A stretch of DNA of 56,366 bases from UBA525 sp964589765 (GCA_964589765.1 CAZPUM010000004.1:1-56366), one strand, 5' to 3'; counted from the stretch's first letter, positions 35,374-44,343 are shown. Made by a program: numbers and translations. The notes: generated by a model from the letters alone, not told the origin.

Positions 35374-36704
35374 TTAGCTATCACCGCCCTCAATTTTCCA
35401 TCATAGTTTACGTATACATATTGATGCAAATATGTTTGTTTAAGTTCATTCACATTATCGTAATAACTAACATCGCACACTATCCCGTAATTATTGCCCC
35501 GTTCAAAATAAGATGAATTTGAATACCATTGAACACCTAACCAATCCCTTCCAGCATCAATAAAAGTACCTTGATTACACCCGGACCAACCTGCAGCAAC
35601 AGCATACAACCTTCCATAAATTGCTGAATTATAAGTATAACTTTTTACTATTTGATCTTCATCTGTCCAATAACAATACACTAACTCATTAGAAGTATTT
35701 AAACCAAAAGCTCCTGCAGCAGGACTGTCTACAGATATATTGTACCAGTATCCTTGATTTACATAAGGATTACCAAAAGTCTCAGCCATACCTCCTGATA
35801 ACAAACCACAATCTTCACTCAAGTACTCAGAATAAGTCATTTTACCCATGAAAGCAACATACTTCACCAATCTATTTGACGTATCTCCTTTAAACCCTGT
35901 TCCGCCAACAAACGTACTAGTAGATGTGGCCCAAACATCCCAAGGAGCTTTATTCAAAGTACTTGAAGGATAATTTAAATCATTACCTACTAAAACAGCA
36001 GACGTATTGAAATATGCATTCAAATCAGTACTTGCCACTCCAAACGCTCCTGAAGCAAATAAATTAACTGACAAATTAGGAACTCCTCCTGATACATAAT
36101 AACACGAAGATATCAACTCATCTTCAACTGGTTTATAATTATCACCATGCTCCACAATAATAGGATAAATTTTACAATTTGCAGACTGTATATCTGCAAA
36201 ATCAACATCAAACCTCCATGCATTAATATTCCAATCATTCAATTTTGTCTCATCATTGCCTTCCTCTTCAAAAATCACTTCAGTACCCGAAACGTGGAAA
36301 GATTTAGCCGCAGTCAGAGTTCTTGGATTATTAACGCAAGTAGAAGCATACTCATAAACTCCCGCCACTGCCGGAATAGTGAACTCACCGTACTGAGTAC
36401 CTAATGAAGTATTCGCAGTCATATTGTCCTGCAAAAACACCGTTTTATTAGGATAAAGAACCGTATAATTACAAACATAATTGTTTGTAACAGGTTCATT
36501 CTGATAGTTTAGAATCAAAACTGCAACTTGACCTTCTTGATCAGGAGTATATTCCGTTCCAGACACAAACTGCATTCTATCTCCTTCATTTCTATCGGTC
36601 GAAGTCCATTGTTGATATATTCCAAAAACACTCCCTATGACTACTATTCCAATCACTATCAAAATGATATATGCTGATCTATCGTCTTCTGCAGTCGTAG
36701 TCAA
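35370..36704 (-). CDS. membrane-anchored surface protein with Ig-like domain (444 aa)
   Basis: An N-terminal anchor (residues 12-34, YIILIVIGIVVIGSVFGIY) is followed by the shared Ig-like domain (NYQNEPVTNNYVCNYTVLYP ... VYEYASTC), closest to that of the fibre protein at 14439. The remaining 270 residues are Tyr/Asn/Ser-rich with several Cys and look beta-rich (GFKGDTSNRLVKYVAFMGKM). Probably an outer structural protein. Confidence 0.65.
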   Translation of the reverse strand: MTTTAEDDRSAYIILIVIGIVVIGSVFGIYQQWTSTDRNEGDRMQFVSGTEYTPDQEGQVAVLILNYQNEPVTNNYVCNYTVLYPNKTVFLQDNMTANTSLGTQYGEFTIPAVAGVYEYASTCVNNPRTLTAAKSFHVSGTEVIFEEEGNDETKLNDWNINAWRFDVDFADIQSANCKIYPIIVEHGDNYKPVEDELISSCYYVSGGVPNLSVNLFASGAFGVASTDLNAYFNTSAVLVGNDLNYPSSTLNKAPWDVWATSTSTFVGGTGFKGDTSNRLVKYVAFMGKMTYSEYLSEDCGLLSGGMAETFGNPYVNQGYWYNISVDSPAAGAFGLNTSNELVYCYWTDEDQIVKSYTYNSAIYGRLYAVAAGWSGCNQGTFIDAGRDWLGVQWYSNSSYFERGNNYGIVCDVSYYDNVNELKQTYLHQYVYVNYDGKLRAVIAK

Positions 36705-38050
36705 GTTATCGACCTCATAACAACACCATCCAAAACATCAATCTGCACAGTGTCGTAAGTCTCTTTACTGATGTTACCCCCATAACAATAGCCGTCTACT
36801 GTGTAGGGCCCTTTAACATAAGGCCAAGTCACCTCATAATTGTAAATACCGTTCTCCAAATGCGTCATCTGCTGATTATCTATCCACTTAGTCATGTTAG
36901 GGTAATAAATTGTGGCATTACAAGTACTGTTGGTTGTTACGATTTCTCCTGCATAGGTAAGTTTGCCTACCATGTCACTAGTTTCTCCAGTATATCGCAT
37001 ACCTGTACCTAATTGGAGATTAGCCACCACTGAGTCTTCTATCCTCCCCAAAAATCCTAATATCTGCAGTATGTATTGGTAAAAATCAAGTATGTTTTGC
37101 AAAATAGAGCGCTGATTATTTATATAAACGTACTGGCTAAAACCACCCATTTTCAATTCTCCCAAGTAACCGGTACAATTCACAATATAATTATGACCTT
37201 CTTCTACACCATTTACTGAAGTATTTGCATCCCAAATTACTTTAAAATAAGAAGTAGATCCTCCATCCACAACATCATACTGAACATTTATATCAGAATT
37301 ATTCAAAAGAACATAAATAGGAGGACTATCGTTAATATCAACAATCTGACTTATAATACAAGAACCATTTGTTATAACTGCCAACTCTGCAGATGAGAAA
37401 ACCGTCCAAAGATTTTCAACACGAGTGTTAGCCTCAGTCTCTGAGACTCCTTGAGCAACAATACTAAAATCAGCAGGACTCAACGGGCGTTTAAGATAGA
37501 CTTCCGCATATCTCGCACTAGAGTCAGTAACATAAACTCTTAATATAACTCTGTTTGTTCTGGCTAAAGACCTTCTTACTATGTCATCTATATCTACTTC
37601 ATCCCAAACAGTGGCAGCAGAATGAATAGAGGTCACACAACTACTTTGATTCAAAGCAGTGTCATTCAAGTAACCGCAAATAACAGATTCGTGCGCAGTT
37701 ACAGGCCTAGAATGACCTATTCTAACATAATAAGTCCCGTCAAAAACACCTGTGACATCAAAAACTATCCTGGCATAAGCAGACTGAGTATTAGATGCAT
37801 TTCTAATTTTTACTGCAGAAGAAGTTGAACCGTCACCAACAACGGTATAAATATCATCTACACTAGAATACTGAGTATCAAGACAAGCAGTATCCAATCT
37901 CTGACAAGATGCATTGGTAGCACCATAAAACCTCTGCGCTTCAGAAGGCGCTGAATAAATATCTGCAATAATTGCCGCTGCAAAAACTCTTTGGATTGTA
38001 ACAAACAAAAAGAATGCTGCAAGTCCTAAAAATAGCAGCTTGTTTCTCAC
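36701..38050 (-). CDS. secreted surface protein with C-terminal Ig-like domain (449 aa)
   Basis: Signal peptide (residues 1-25, ending VFAAA). The N-terminal half looks like a jelly-roll or fibronectin-like domain (AYARIVFDVTGVFDGTYYVR), the centre has a short helical stretch, and the C-terminal 100 residues carry the shared Ig-like domain (NSTCNATIYYPNMTKWIDNQ, then VDGYCYGG). No membrane anchor at the C-terminus. Overlaps the next gene by 4 nt. Confidence 0.65.
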   Translation of the reverse strand: MRNKLLFLGLAAFFLFVTIQRVFAAAIIADIYSAPSEAQRFYGATNASCQRLDTACLDTQYSSVDDIYTVVGDGSTSSAVKIRNASNTQSAYARIVFDVTGVFDGTYYVRIGHSRPVTAHESVICGYLNDTALNQSSCVTSIHSAATVWDEVDIDDIVRRSLARTNRVILRVYVTDSSARYAEVYLKRPLSPADFSIVAQGVSETEANTRVENLWTVFSSAELAVITNGSCIISQIVDINDSPPIYVLLNNSDINVQYDVVDGGSTSYFKVIWDANTSVNGVEEGHNYIVNCTGYLGELKMGGFSQYVYINNQRSILQNILDFYQYILQILGFLGRIEDSVVANLQLGTGMRYTGETSDMVGKLTYAGEIVTTNSTCNATIYYPNMTKWIDNQQMTHLENGIYNYEVTWPYVKGPYTVDGYCYGGNISKETYDTVQIDVLDGVVMRSIT

Positions 38051-38051
38051 T

Positions 38052-39053
38052 TTAACCCCCTCCTATTTTTCTAGTTACTCTATAAAATAGAACAACCAAC
38101 CACAACACCACTACCCCCACTATTACATAAAACACAATTAAAAAATTATTCTCACCATCATTGTCAGTGTTAAACCAAATACTCCAAGCAGTAAACTGCC
38201 TACCAAGCGGGGTTATGACTGGTCTAAAAGTTTCTTCATAAATCAATTGGGTAGTATTGCTTTGACAAGATGCAACATACTGATACTCAGCATATCCTGC
38301 CAAAAGATCGTTCCTATAGTAAACATTTGCAACACCATTTTGTGTTCTAAAATAACCTAAAGATTCTGGCTGATTGGTATCAACATCTCCAAACAACCTA
38401 CCTTTAGGTTCTCTCTCAGGATTAGTCTGGATTAAAGCAAGTTCACCATCTCTATCTTCAGCAAAAACCATTATGACACAAGAAAATTCTTGACTTCTGT
38501 AGCCTACACCTAGATCGATTGTTTGATAGATTTTACCTTGCAGTTCAGGCGCCTCATCACTATATAGATTGAAATCTTGCCTACCTGACAAACTATAATT
38601 TGAAAAACCCGATACATTGAAAACCAAAACTCCATTGACATAAGTTTGAACTGTACAATCAGAACCACAATCCAAACCATCTTTCAAAATATCTGGTTCA
38701 TAAATGTATGGAAGTTCATTCATCCTTATGGTTGCCGGAACATCTAAATCCGGACGTAAAGTGCTATCCACATAAACCCACTCATCAGTTATGATTACTT
38801 CATCTTCTTGCACAGGACCTAATGTCAAAATAATCGGTTCATCATAATCTATTTCATTATTTGAATCACAAGAGTTTTTCAAAGTAAATGTAGTTCTATT
38901 CTCGGCCACAAACCCAAAATTAATTTGAACAGGATTACCTGTCAAACTAACACTGTTTGAATAACAATCTGCATCCAAACCACTAAAATCACTAGCTAAA
39001 GCAAATTGAAACGATAGAATTAAAATTATGAATAACGGAACTAAACGGTTCAT
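38052..39053 (-). CDS. type I membrane surface protein (333 aa)
   Basis: Signal peptide ending FALASDF, a beta-rich outer domain with three Cys pairs (CYSNSVSLTG, DCGSDCTVQTYVNGV) and sequons, and a C-terminal span (about 305-325, IVFYVIVGVVVLWLVVLFYR). NVSGFSNYSLSGRQDFNLYS resembles a segment in the 1627-residue giant, which suggests shared domain ancestry. Confidence 0.65.
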   Translation of the reverse strand: MNRLVPLFIILILSFQFALASDFSGLDADCYSNSVSLTGNPVQINFGFVAENRTTFTLKNSCDSNNEIDYDEPIILTLGPVQEDEVIITDEWVYVDSTLRPDLDVPATIRMNELPYIYEPDILKDGLDCGSDCTVQTYVNGVLVFNVSGFSNYSLSGRQDFNLYSDEAPELQGKIYQTIDLGVGYRSQEFSCVIMVFAEDRDGELALIQTNPEREPKGRLFGDVDTNQPESLGYFRTQNGVANVYYRNDLLAGYAEYQYVASCQSNTTQLIYEETFRPVITPLGRQFTAWSIWFNTDNDGENNFLIVFYVIVGVVVLWLVVLFYRVTRKIGGG

Positions 39054-39853
39054 TCCTCACCTCTCATCGACGCTATAGTCACTCCATGTAGCGTCAAACT
39101 CAGCAGAGCTACACTCATTGCCAGTATTAATAACTTCTCTGCATTTAAATCCATCGATTCTCCCCCGATTCCAAACCCTCCTGGAAGACTGCCAGAAACC
39201 GTTGTTTCAGTTAAAGAACTCCCTTGAGCACTAATATCTTGAAAAGAAACGTCCGAATCTCTGTCAGAACTTGATGTACTTTTAGGTTTCGTAGTTGTAG
39301 ACTCAGGTTCCTCATCAACAGGAAAATATCCTGCTCCTCCTCCTGATCTACCTGCTGAAGAACTTGAAGAACTTGAAGAACTCGGACTAGAACTAGATGG
39401 AACATTTATGTCCACCCCATCTCCAGAATCAACCGTATCATTATTGGTTTCATTTGCTTGAGATCCTTCTCCGTCAACTTCAATAATGAAAGTCCTGCTA
39501 ACTACTTGCTCAAACATAACGTCTTCAGAACCCCTATCAATAAAACCATATTCAACGACATAATCTCCTGGTTGATTACCTTCAATAAAAATTTCTATCT
39601 CTTCTATCTCGTAAACACCTAAATTAAAAGTTTCTTTATAAGTATCTCTGTTATTAAACTCGATTCCTATTTTATCCGCCTTTATGAAAAACTCAACTTC
39701 CCGTGCTAAAGAATCTCCCCTTAACCTAAAGTCAACACTAAAATCATCACCCTCATCAATTCTATATTCTGAATCTAAATCAGGTGAAGCAATACTTACT
39801 GCATAAACAGAAGGCACAAAAAACAGGAGTAAAAATAGCACCGCTAACCTCAT
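39050..39853 (-). CDS. type I membrane protein with Ser-rich stalk (267 aa)
   Basis: Signal peptide (residues 1-18, ending VYAVS), one Ig-like beta domain of about 110 residues, a Ser/Pro stalk (PSSSSPSSSSSSSSSAGRSG) and a membrane span near the C-terminus (EKLLILAMSVALLSLTLHGV). The stalk is a likely target for O-glycosylation. First gene of the surface operon behind the promoter at 39870-39883. Confidence 0.65.
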   Translation of the reverse strand: MRLAVLFLLLFFVPSVYAVSIASPDLDSEYRIDEGDDFSVDFRLRGDSLAREVEFFIKADKIGIEFNNRDTYKETFNLGVYEIEEIEIFIEGNQPGDYVVEYGFIDRGSEDVMFEQVVSRTFIIEVDGEGSQANETNNDTVDSGDGVDINVPSSSSPSSSSSSSSSAGRSGGGAGYFPVDEEPESTTTKPKSTSSSDRDSDVSFQDISAQGSSLTETTVSGSLPGGFGIGGESMDLNAEKLLILAMSVALLSLTLHGVTIASMRGEE

Positions 39854-39869
39854 AACAGAACCTAGATTA

Positions 39870-39883
39870 AGTTATATTTAAAC
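39870..39883 (-). promoter_or_regulatory. TATA box TTTAAATATAACTT
   Basis: Same extended sequence as at 27806 and 50045; spacing predicts a transcript starting at the ATG at 39853. It overlaps the end of the GT-C gene. Confidence 0.6.
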
Positions 39884-41461
39884 TTACCGTCTTGATACCC
39901 AAGTCAAATTTATACCATCATCTTCATAAACTGTTGTAACATTTTTAAAATCCCAATCTTCAAGCTTTCTATAAGAACCATCTTCAGCCACTATGACTAT
40001 TCCCGCAGCTTTATAATAGTAAAAACCGGAAACATTTGGTAAAGTCAAATTCCAATATATCTGATCAGAGTTTAAAGCATCAAATCCTGCAGTTGCAGCC
40101 TGTCTAGGACTTATTTTGGTACTTACAATATGTTTCTTTTTTGTACAACCCACTTCATAATCATCAATTATAGATGGCAATGCACTGAAAGGAGACTCAT
40201 GAAGAACATACTTATCAACACAAGGAGTTGCTTGCATAACCCTATCTAACTCGTGGTGACTCGTGATCATATAAAGATAAGACAAGAACAAAAATATGGC
40301 TATGCAGAGAATAAACACCATGTTTCTCCAAACAACTTTCTTCAAAGAGGTAAACAACTCTACCATCACTACAATGAAAGCAAACCACATCACCACTAAG
40401 AAGAATCTATGGTGGTAAAGATGTGCAAAACCATCTCCCCCGAGCAAAGGTGCCAGTAAAAGCCCTACCATCGGAAGGACTAATGCTACAAGAGCACTAA
40501 CTCTGAAAACATACCTATTATCAATTCTTTTTTCTTTAAGCAATCGATAAGCAAACCAGAGGATTAAAACTACAAACAAAAACATAGACAAAGTAACTAT
40601 GTCGTGGTAAAACATTGGAGCATCTGTCGTTCCCACTTGTTCTAAATGGAACCAACCGTATATCATTGATGAAGGCCAAGATTGCAAAGAAGGAGGTTGG
40701 AACCACATACCATCTCCACGTGCTTTTTGCTCAAGAGCAAGACCTAAAGCATTACTCGTCCCTGCACCTAAAAAAACTAGCAAAACCAGTGCAACAACTA
40801 AAGCACTTTTCCAACCTGAACGTATTTGCGTTCTGAACAACACATACATGCAAATGAAACACGCACCTATGAACCCTGAATAATAGTGAACATTTGGCAA
40901 AATCAATATCGCAAACAAAACAACAAAAAGTAACAAAGGACCTTTTGGACTCAACCAGTATATCTCATCTACAACTATTAACATCCAATCATAAGCATTT
41001 ATTCCCAGAGCAACCAAGAACAACATCAACGCATAAGACCTTGCTTCAGTTCCATAATGAAGATATGTACTAGCAATCGATAACAGCAACAAAGTCATTC
41101 CAGCAGGTTTCTCCTCATAATGCCTATAAAGCCAAAGACCTGCAAGAAGAACAAATCCTGCCATCAGAACAAGAGAGAAAATTCTGAGCCACTGTGTGAA
41201 ATCTACGCCTGGATTTAACTTGTGCCAAACAGCTAAATACCAGTAGTATGTAGGAGGATGAACGTCCATCTCACTCCAATCAATATGTTCTCCAGCGTCC
41301 AATTTAAGAACCATTGCTGCACTAAAACTCTCATCGAACCATTGCTACCAGTACTCTCGGTCTACAACAAAGATGTTAAACAAACCAAAGAGTACAAACA
41401 GCAAAACGCAAGCTGCCAAAATATAACGCTTCGCATGATCACCTCCTGGCTCTTTACTCAT
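39884..41461 (-). pseudogene. GT-C (PMT/ArnT-like) membrane glycosyltransferase with in-frame amber codon
   Basis: The frame is open from the ATG at 41461 to 39884 except for TAG at 41347-41345 (codon 39). Upstream codons give a membrane span (ILAACVLLFVLFGLFNIFVV); right after the amber comes WFDESFSAA, the catalytic FDE loop of GT-C enzymes, then DVHPPTYYW, TEARSYALMLF and many further spans. A TATA box at 41481-41494 fits a leaderless start at 41461. The internal ATG at 41314 would lack the FDE loop. Either a nonsense mutation or error, or real read-through. If active, it would transfer sugar from a dolichyl-phosphate donor to surface proteins. Confidence 0.7.
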
Positions 41462-41480
41462 ATCTAACAAGTTTGTAACA

Positions 41481-41494
41481 AGTTGTATTTAATT
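41481..41494 (-). promoter_or_regulatory. TATA box AATTAAATACAACT
   Basis: Spaced about 25 nt from the ATG at 41461, supporting that start for the GT-C gene. Confidence 0.55.
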
Positions 41495-41510
41495 GTTACG
41501 CAAAAATAAA

Positions 41511-41573
41511 TGGCAAGAACTCAGGTGACTCGGGCTGTGTGGTGAACCTACAAAGCAAAACAAGTTCTTGCCA
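41511..41573 (-). terminator. 11-bp hairpin followed by T-rich tract
   Basis: TGGCAAGAACT (41511-41521) and AGTTCTTGCCA (41563-41573) form a perfect 11-bp stem with a 41-nt loop; on the minus strand it is followed by TTTATTTTTG. It probably ends the transcript of the structured locus, although a cis-regulatory role for the GT-C gene is possible. Confidence 0.5.
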
Positions 41574-41600
41574 ATACAATCATCCTTAAGAAATACTTAA

Positions 41601-41627
41601 ATGTTTCTAATAACGATTTAAGATACT
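41601..41627. repeat. terminal repeat, copy 1 (3' end of the structured locus)
   Basis: It matches 42066-42091 with one base inserted and one substitution. The second copy lies at the 3' end of the LAGLIDADG-Mom gene and encodes its last residues, so the two loci share their 3' end sequence. Confidence 0.6.
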
Positions 41628-42045
41628 AAAAAACACCAAAAATATGGCAAGTGGAGGTGGTCTTAGAAATAGTAGATAAAGTACAAACGCCACCAGAACA
41701 GACTTAGTTTAGGCGTTTTAGGCTGACAAGCCAACTTCAATCGTCCCTGTGAAAGACGGTTCCTTAATTTTGGGCGGTGGTAATTACTCAGCAAGGCTGA
41801 GAGTCAGGTTCGTTGCCACCATGTAACCGACTGAACGTCGGATAAAAACTAAAGGTCGCACGACCTAAAAGTTGCTCCCGCCAGAGCAACTAACTCCTTT
41901 TTTATTTGGGCGGTGGTTTCGGCATCGCTGAGGTCAGGATGCCTTACTAACACTCTTCCTAATTTGGTGGTTGAGGTGGAACGGTTTCCTCACGCTCCCT
42001 AATCAAGAGCTTAAACCTTGCCTGGCCACAACATAAGATTCTATT

Positions 42046-42067
42046 GCCAGTATATAAACTTACCTAT
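42046..42067. repeat. promoter-like repeat, copy 1
   Basis: Matches 43819-43840 at 21 of 22 positions. Contains TTTATATA on the minus strand. It lies exactly at the upstream end of the structured locus, as its partner does for the LAGLIDADG-Mom gene. Confidence 0.65.
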
Positions 42068-42091
42068 GTTTCTATAACGATTTAGGATACT
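42066..42091. repeat. terminal repeat, copy 2 (3' end of the LAGLIDADG-Mom gene)
   Basis: Partner of 41601-41627; it adjoins the promoter-like repeat at 42046-42067, so the two units lie head to tail. Confidence 0.6.
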
Positions 42092-43823
42092 CCACAGCAA
42101 AATTCATGAAATAATTCTTAGCATCCTCTGAAAAAGGATAGACATATTTGTGCTTACCCGGAACTAACTGTCTTTCACAATCAGAATAACCAACACCATC
42201 TTTCTCCATAGACTTTTTGAAAAATCTTCCTGAATATACTTTGCCCGTATTAGATATATATTGAGTGACAGGAACAGTTCTTCCCAGATAGAGAAAATTT
42301 GCAGCTTGGTATATAGTACCTGTATGATTTACATTACTATCTGCAAACGTCTTTATAAAATGCACATTAAGGGCAGAACCTTTAATTTTCTTAATAAACT
42401 TAGCCAAAACTTTAGAAGCCACAATAGAAGTTAAATCTTTCAATGCAAATCTGCGCAATTCTAATCCACTCAAACCTGCTTCATCCTTAGTGGAAGAAAC
42501 TCCTGCCAAACCTATCAACTCACCATTTTCCAAATATCCATAACAAGTACAAGAACCTGGAAGAGTTTTCAAATAATGATATTTTTCAAGAAATTCTACT
42601 GCAAGCGACCTACTAATAGTTTTCACCTCAACACCTGCAGATTTTCCCTTCTTTCTAGATAACCTAGGTTTTATATATTTTAAACAACTTAAATTACAGT
42701 AAATGGAGTTTCCATCAGTCGACTTGTAAAAATTCTTGGATTTTAGAAAATCCAAAACTTTTTTCTTCGACTTATCTGGCTTTATGGCAAAAGAACAATA
42801 CTTATCACTTAAACTACCATCACCGTCAAACAACCCACCTAAAAAATGAGGAGCATACTTATTCTCAAACACCCAAGAGAAACCAGCATCTATAAAATTA
42901 ATCCAATCTCCTTTGACTCTCACATTACCTGCATCTAAACCTTCTTTAGTAGCAAAACAAGGCAGCAAATCAACTGAGTATATGCCTATAACATAATAAT
43001 CTCCAAAATTCTTCTCACCTTTATGCTCCCAAGAACCCGTCCTAACATACTTTCTAGAAGTCAAACCAAATAATTTTTCAGCCACTTTTGCAAATTCATC
43101 TGCAAACTCCGCATCCTTTGGATGGACAGTCAAAGTCATTCCAGCAGAGTTAAAACATACATCCGAACACACAACTCCTAATAAATAAGCAAGATCCTCT
43201 GATTTAACTCTCCAATTTTCCTTTATGCAACGTCTTGCAGTTCCAAACAATTCCCTACGTTTAAGAGAAATAGAGACAGCACTTCTATCAGGAAGTTTCT
43301 TTAAAAGCTCCGATGTTTTTAGATTCTGATTAGATTTTAAGACATCAAGCTCTTTATCAGTCCATTTACTTATCTTAGAACACACAAGATTATGATTGAA
43401 TATAGCATGTTTTATTGCACGAGTGGTTCTTCCCAGAGATTCTTCCAATTCTTCGAAACTCTTTGAATGATAATTTTCCTGCAAATAGATAAGCTCTTCT
43501 TCAGTCCACCTATCTGATCTAGACAAACCTATAGAACGTGCCTTAGCACTTATGGCTGTCCAAGACCTATTAAACTGATTGACTAAATCTTTTATCTCAC
43601 CAGTTTCAAAAACTTCTTTCAGAAATTCTTCTTCTCCTAAAGTCCAGCCCTTATCTTTTCCTCTAGTAAGACCCAATCTGTTTGCTTTTGCACGAATAGC
43701 TCCTTTATCTCTTTGAAACAAAGCTTCCAGTTCTTTCCAAGATTTAACAACGTAATTTTTTTTTAAAAGTTCCAATTCAGCTTCTGACCAAGTAATTACC
43801 ACAATATGAGATTTAATCGCCAA
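42072..43823 (-). CDS. SANT-like/LAGLIDADG/Mom-like fusion protein 1 (583 aa)
   Basis: Four Myb/SANT-type repeats (TWSEAELELL, GWTLGEEEFL, RWTEEELIYL, KWTDKELDVL; residues 10-195) precede two LAGLIDADG helices (LAYLLGVVCSD near 211, HFLGGLFDGDG near 326). From about residue 405 a third domain (FLEKYHYLKTLPGSCTCYGY, LELRRFALKD, HTGTIYQAANFLYLG) resembles the GNAT-type DNA-modification protein Mom of phage Mu and its relatives. The first Asp of LAGLIDADG helix 1 is present. TTG start; a TATA box lies directly upstream. Likely a homing-type selfish nuclease with an attached modification domain. Confidence 0.65.
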   Translation of the reverse strand: MAIKSHIVVITWSEAELELLKKNYVVKSWKELEALFQRDKGAIRAKANRLGLTRGKDKGWTLGEEEFLKEVFETGEIKDLVNQFNRSWTAISAKARSIGLSRSDRWTEEELIYLQENYHSKSFEELEESLGRTTRAIKHAIFNHNLVCSKISKWTDKELDVLKSNQNLKTSELLKKLPDRSAVSISLKRRELFGTARRCIKENWRVKSEDLAYLLGVVCSDVCFNSAGMTLTVHPKDAEFADEFAKVAEKLFGLTSRKYVRTGSWEHKGEKNFGDYYVIGIYSVDLLPCFATKEGLDAGNVRVKGDWINFIDAGFSWVFENKYAPHFLGGLFDGDGSLSDKYCSFAIKPDKSKKKVLDFLKSKNFYKSTDGNSIYCNLSCLKYIKPRLSRKKGKSAGVEVKTISRSLAVEFLEKYHYLKTLPGSCTCYGYLENGELIGLAGVSSTKDEAGLSGLELRRFALKDLTSIVASKVLAKFIKKIKGSALNVHFIKTFADSNVNHTGTIYQAANFLYLGRTVPVTQYISNTGKVYSGRFFKKSMEKDGVGYSDCERQLVPGKHKYVYPFSEDAKNYFMNFAVEYPKSL

Positions 43824-43840
43824 TATATAAACTTACCTAT
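43819..43840 (-). promoter_or_regulatory. promoter-like repeat, copy 2, before fusion protein 1
   Basis: TTTATATAT on the minus strand; the partner copy is at 42046-42067. The start codon of the gene is inside or at the edge of this block, so the mRNA would need a start very close to the TATA box or a downstream initiation codon. Confidence 0.5.
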
Positions 43841-43900
43841 CAACAACAATAAAACATAGAAAAAAAGGAGTTCTTCGTCGTGAACATTGTACTACTGTTC

Positions 43901-44071
43901 TTATCTGAACAAAGCGCCAAGTTTGACAAAGATACCAATTATAAAGCCTAGAACTATAAGCAATACGATAAGGTCTAGCCATTCGACTACTGCAGCACCA
44001 GCAGTGCCCAAACCGTCTTCTACGATCAGTTGCAGGTCGTCCCTGTCATATCCGTTTCCAGTGTATGTCAT
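43901..44071 (-). CDS. coat-like membrane miniprotein, copy 2 (56 aa)
   Basis: GGAGGTG precedes the ATG. The product (MTYTGNGYDRDDLQLIVEDG ... then GTAGAAVVEWLDLIVLL) has a short polar, acidic N-terminus, an Ala/Gly turn and a hydrophobic C-terminal helix ending GIFVKLGALFR. Differs from its tandem copy at only a few, mostly conservative, positions. This size and layout are those of small, abundant, membrane-embedded coat proteins of filamentous, spindle-shaped or pleomorphic viruses, but no sequence family is recognised. Confidence 0.65.
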   Translation of the reverse strand: MTYTGNGYDRDDLQLIVEDGLGTAGAAVVEWLDLIVLLIVLGFIIGIFVKLGALFR

Positions 44072-44129
44072 GTTTTCACCTCCGTGAAATTTCTATCAGT
44101 GTAATTAAAACAAGGATTGTACTATTCAT

Positions 44130-44300
44130 TTATCTGAACAAGGCGCCAAGTTTGACAAAAATGCCCACGATAAACCCTAGCACTACTAGCAAGACAATTA
44201 GATCAAGCCACTCGACAATAGCAGCACCTGCAGTGCCCAGACCGTCTTCTACAATTAGTTGAAAATCATCTCTCGAGTAGTTGTTTCCGGTATAAGTCAT
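44130..44300 (-). CDS. coat-like membrane miniprotein, copy 1 (56 aa)
   Basis: Tandem paralog of the gene at 43901, with the same length and the same end (GIFVKLGALFR). GGAGGTG lies before the ATG; a TATA box at 44344-44353 gives a short leader, unlike the leaderless genes nearby, which together with the duplication suggests high expression. Silent and conservative changes dominate between the copies, indicating selection on the protein. Confidence 0.65.
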   Translation of the reverse strand: MTYTGNNYSRDDFQLIVEDGLGTAGAAIVEWLDLIVLLVVLGFIVGIFVKLGALFR

Positions 44301-44343
44301 TCAGTTTCACCTCCAAAGTTTATGATACTACTCTGATTCGGTG

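Larger units (their letters stand above)
41601..42067 (-). ncRNA. structured non-coding locus, candidate large RNA
   Basis: No reading frame covers this stretch. It holds many hairpins: 41685-41718 (7 bp), 41777-41791 (6 bp), 41827-41841 (5 bp), 41853-41866 (6 bp), 41871-41890 (7 bp), 41921-41943 (6 bp). The plus-strand motif TTTGGGCGGTGGT occurs twice (41769, 41905 region) with a diverged third copy near 41964. A TATA-like TTTATATAC (42046-42067) would start a minus-strand transcript near 42035. The strand is not certain: the pair 41766-41773 with 41813-41820 folds better on the plus strand. No known RNA family recognised. Confidence 0.45.

Noticed and set aside
41345..41347. Genome-wide reading of TAG as pyrrolysine
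   Set aside because: Several genes with good starts end in TAG (2388, 3311, 7563, 14088, 14191, 50064), so TAG is used as a stop; only a local exception remains possible.
41511..42091. IS200/IS605-type element with guide RNA
   Set aside because: No TnpA, TnpB or IscB protein is nearby; the adjacent nuclease is LAGLIDADG-type and the ends do not resemble that family.
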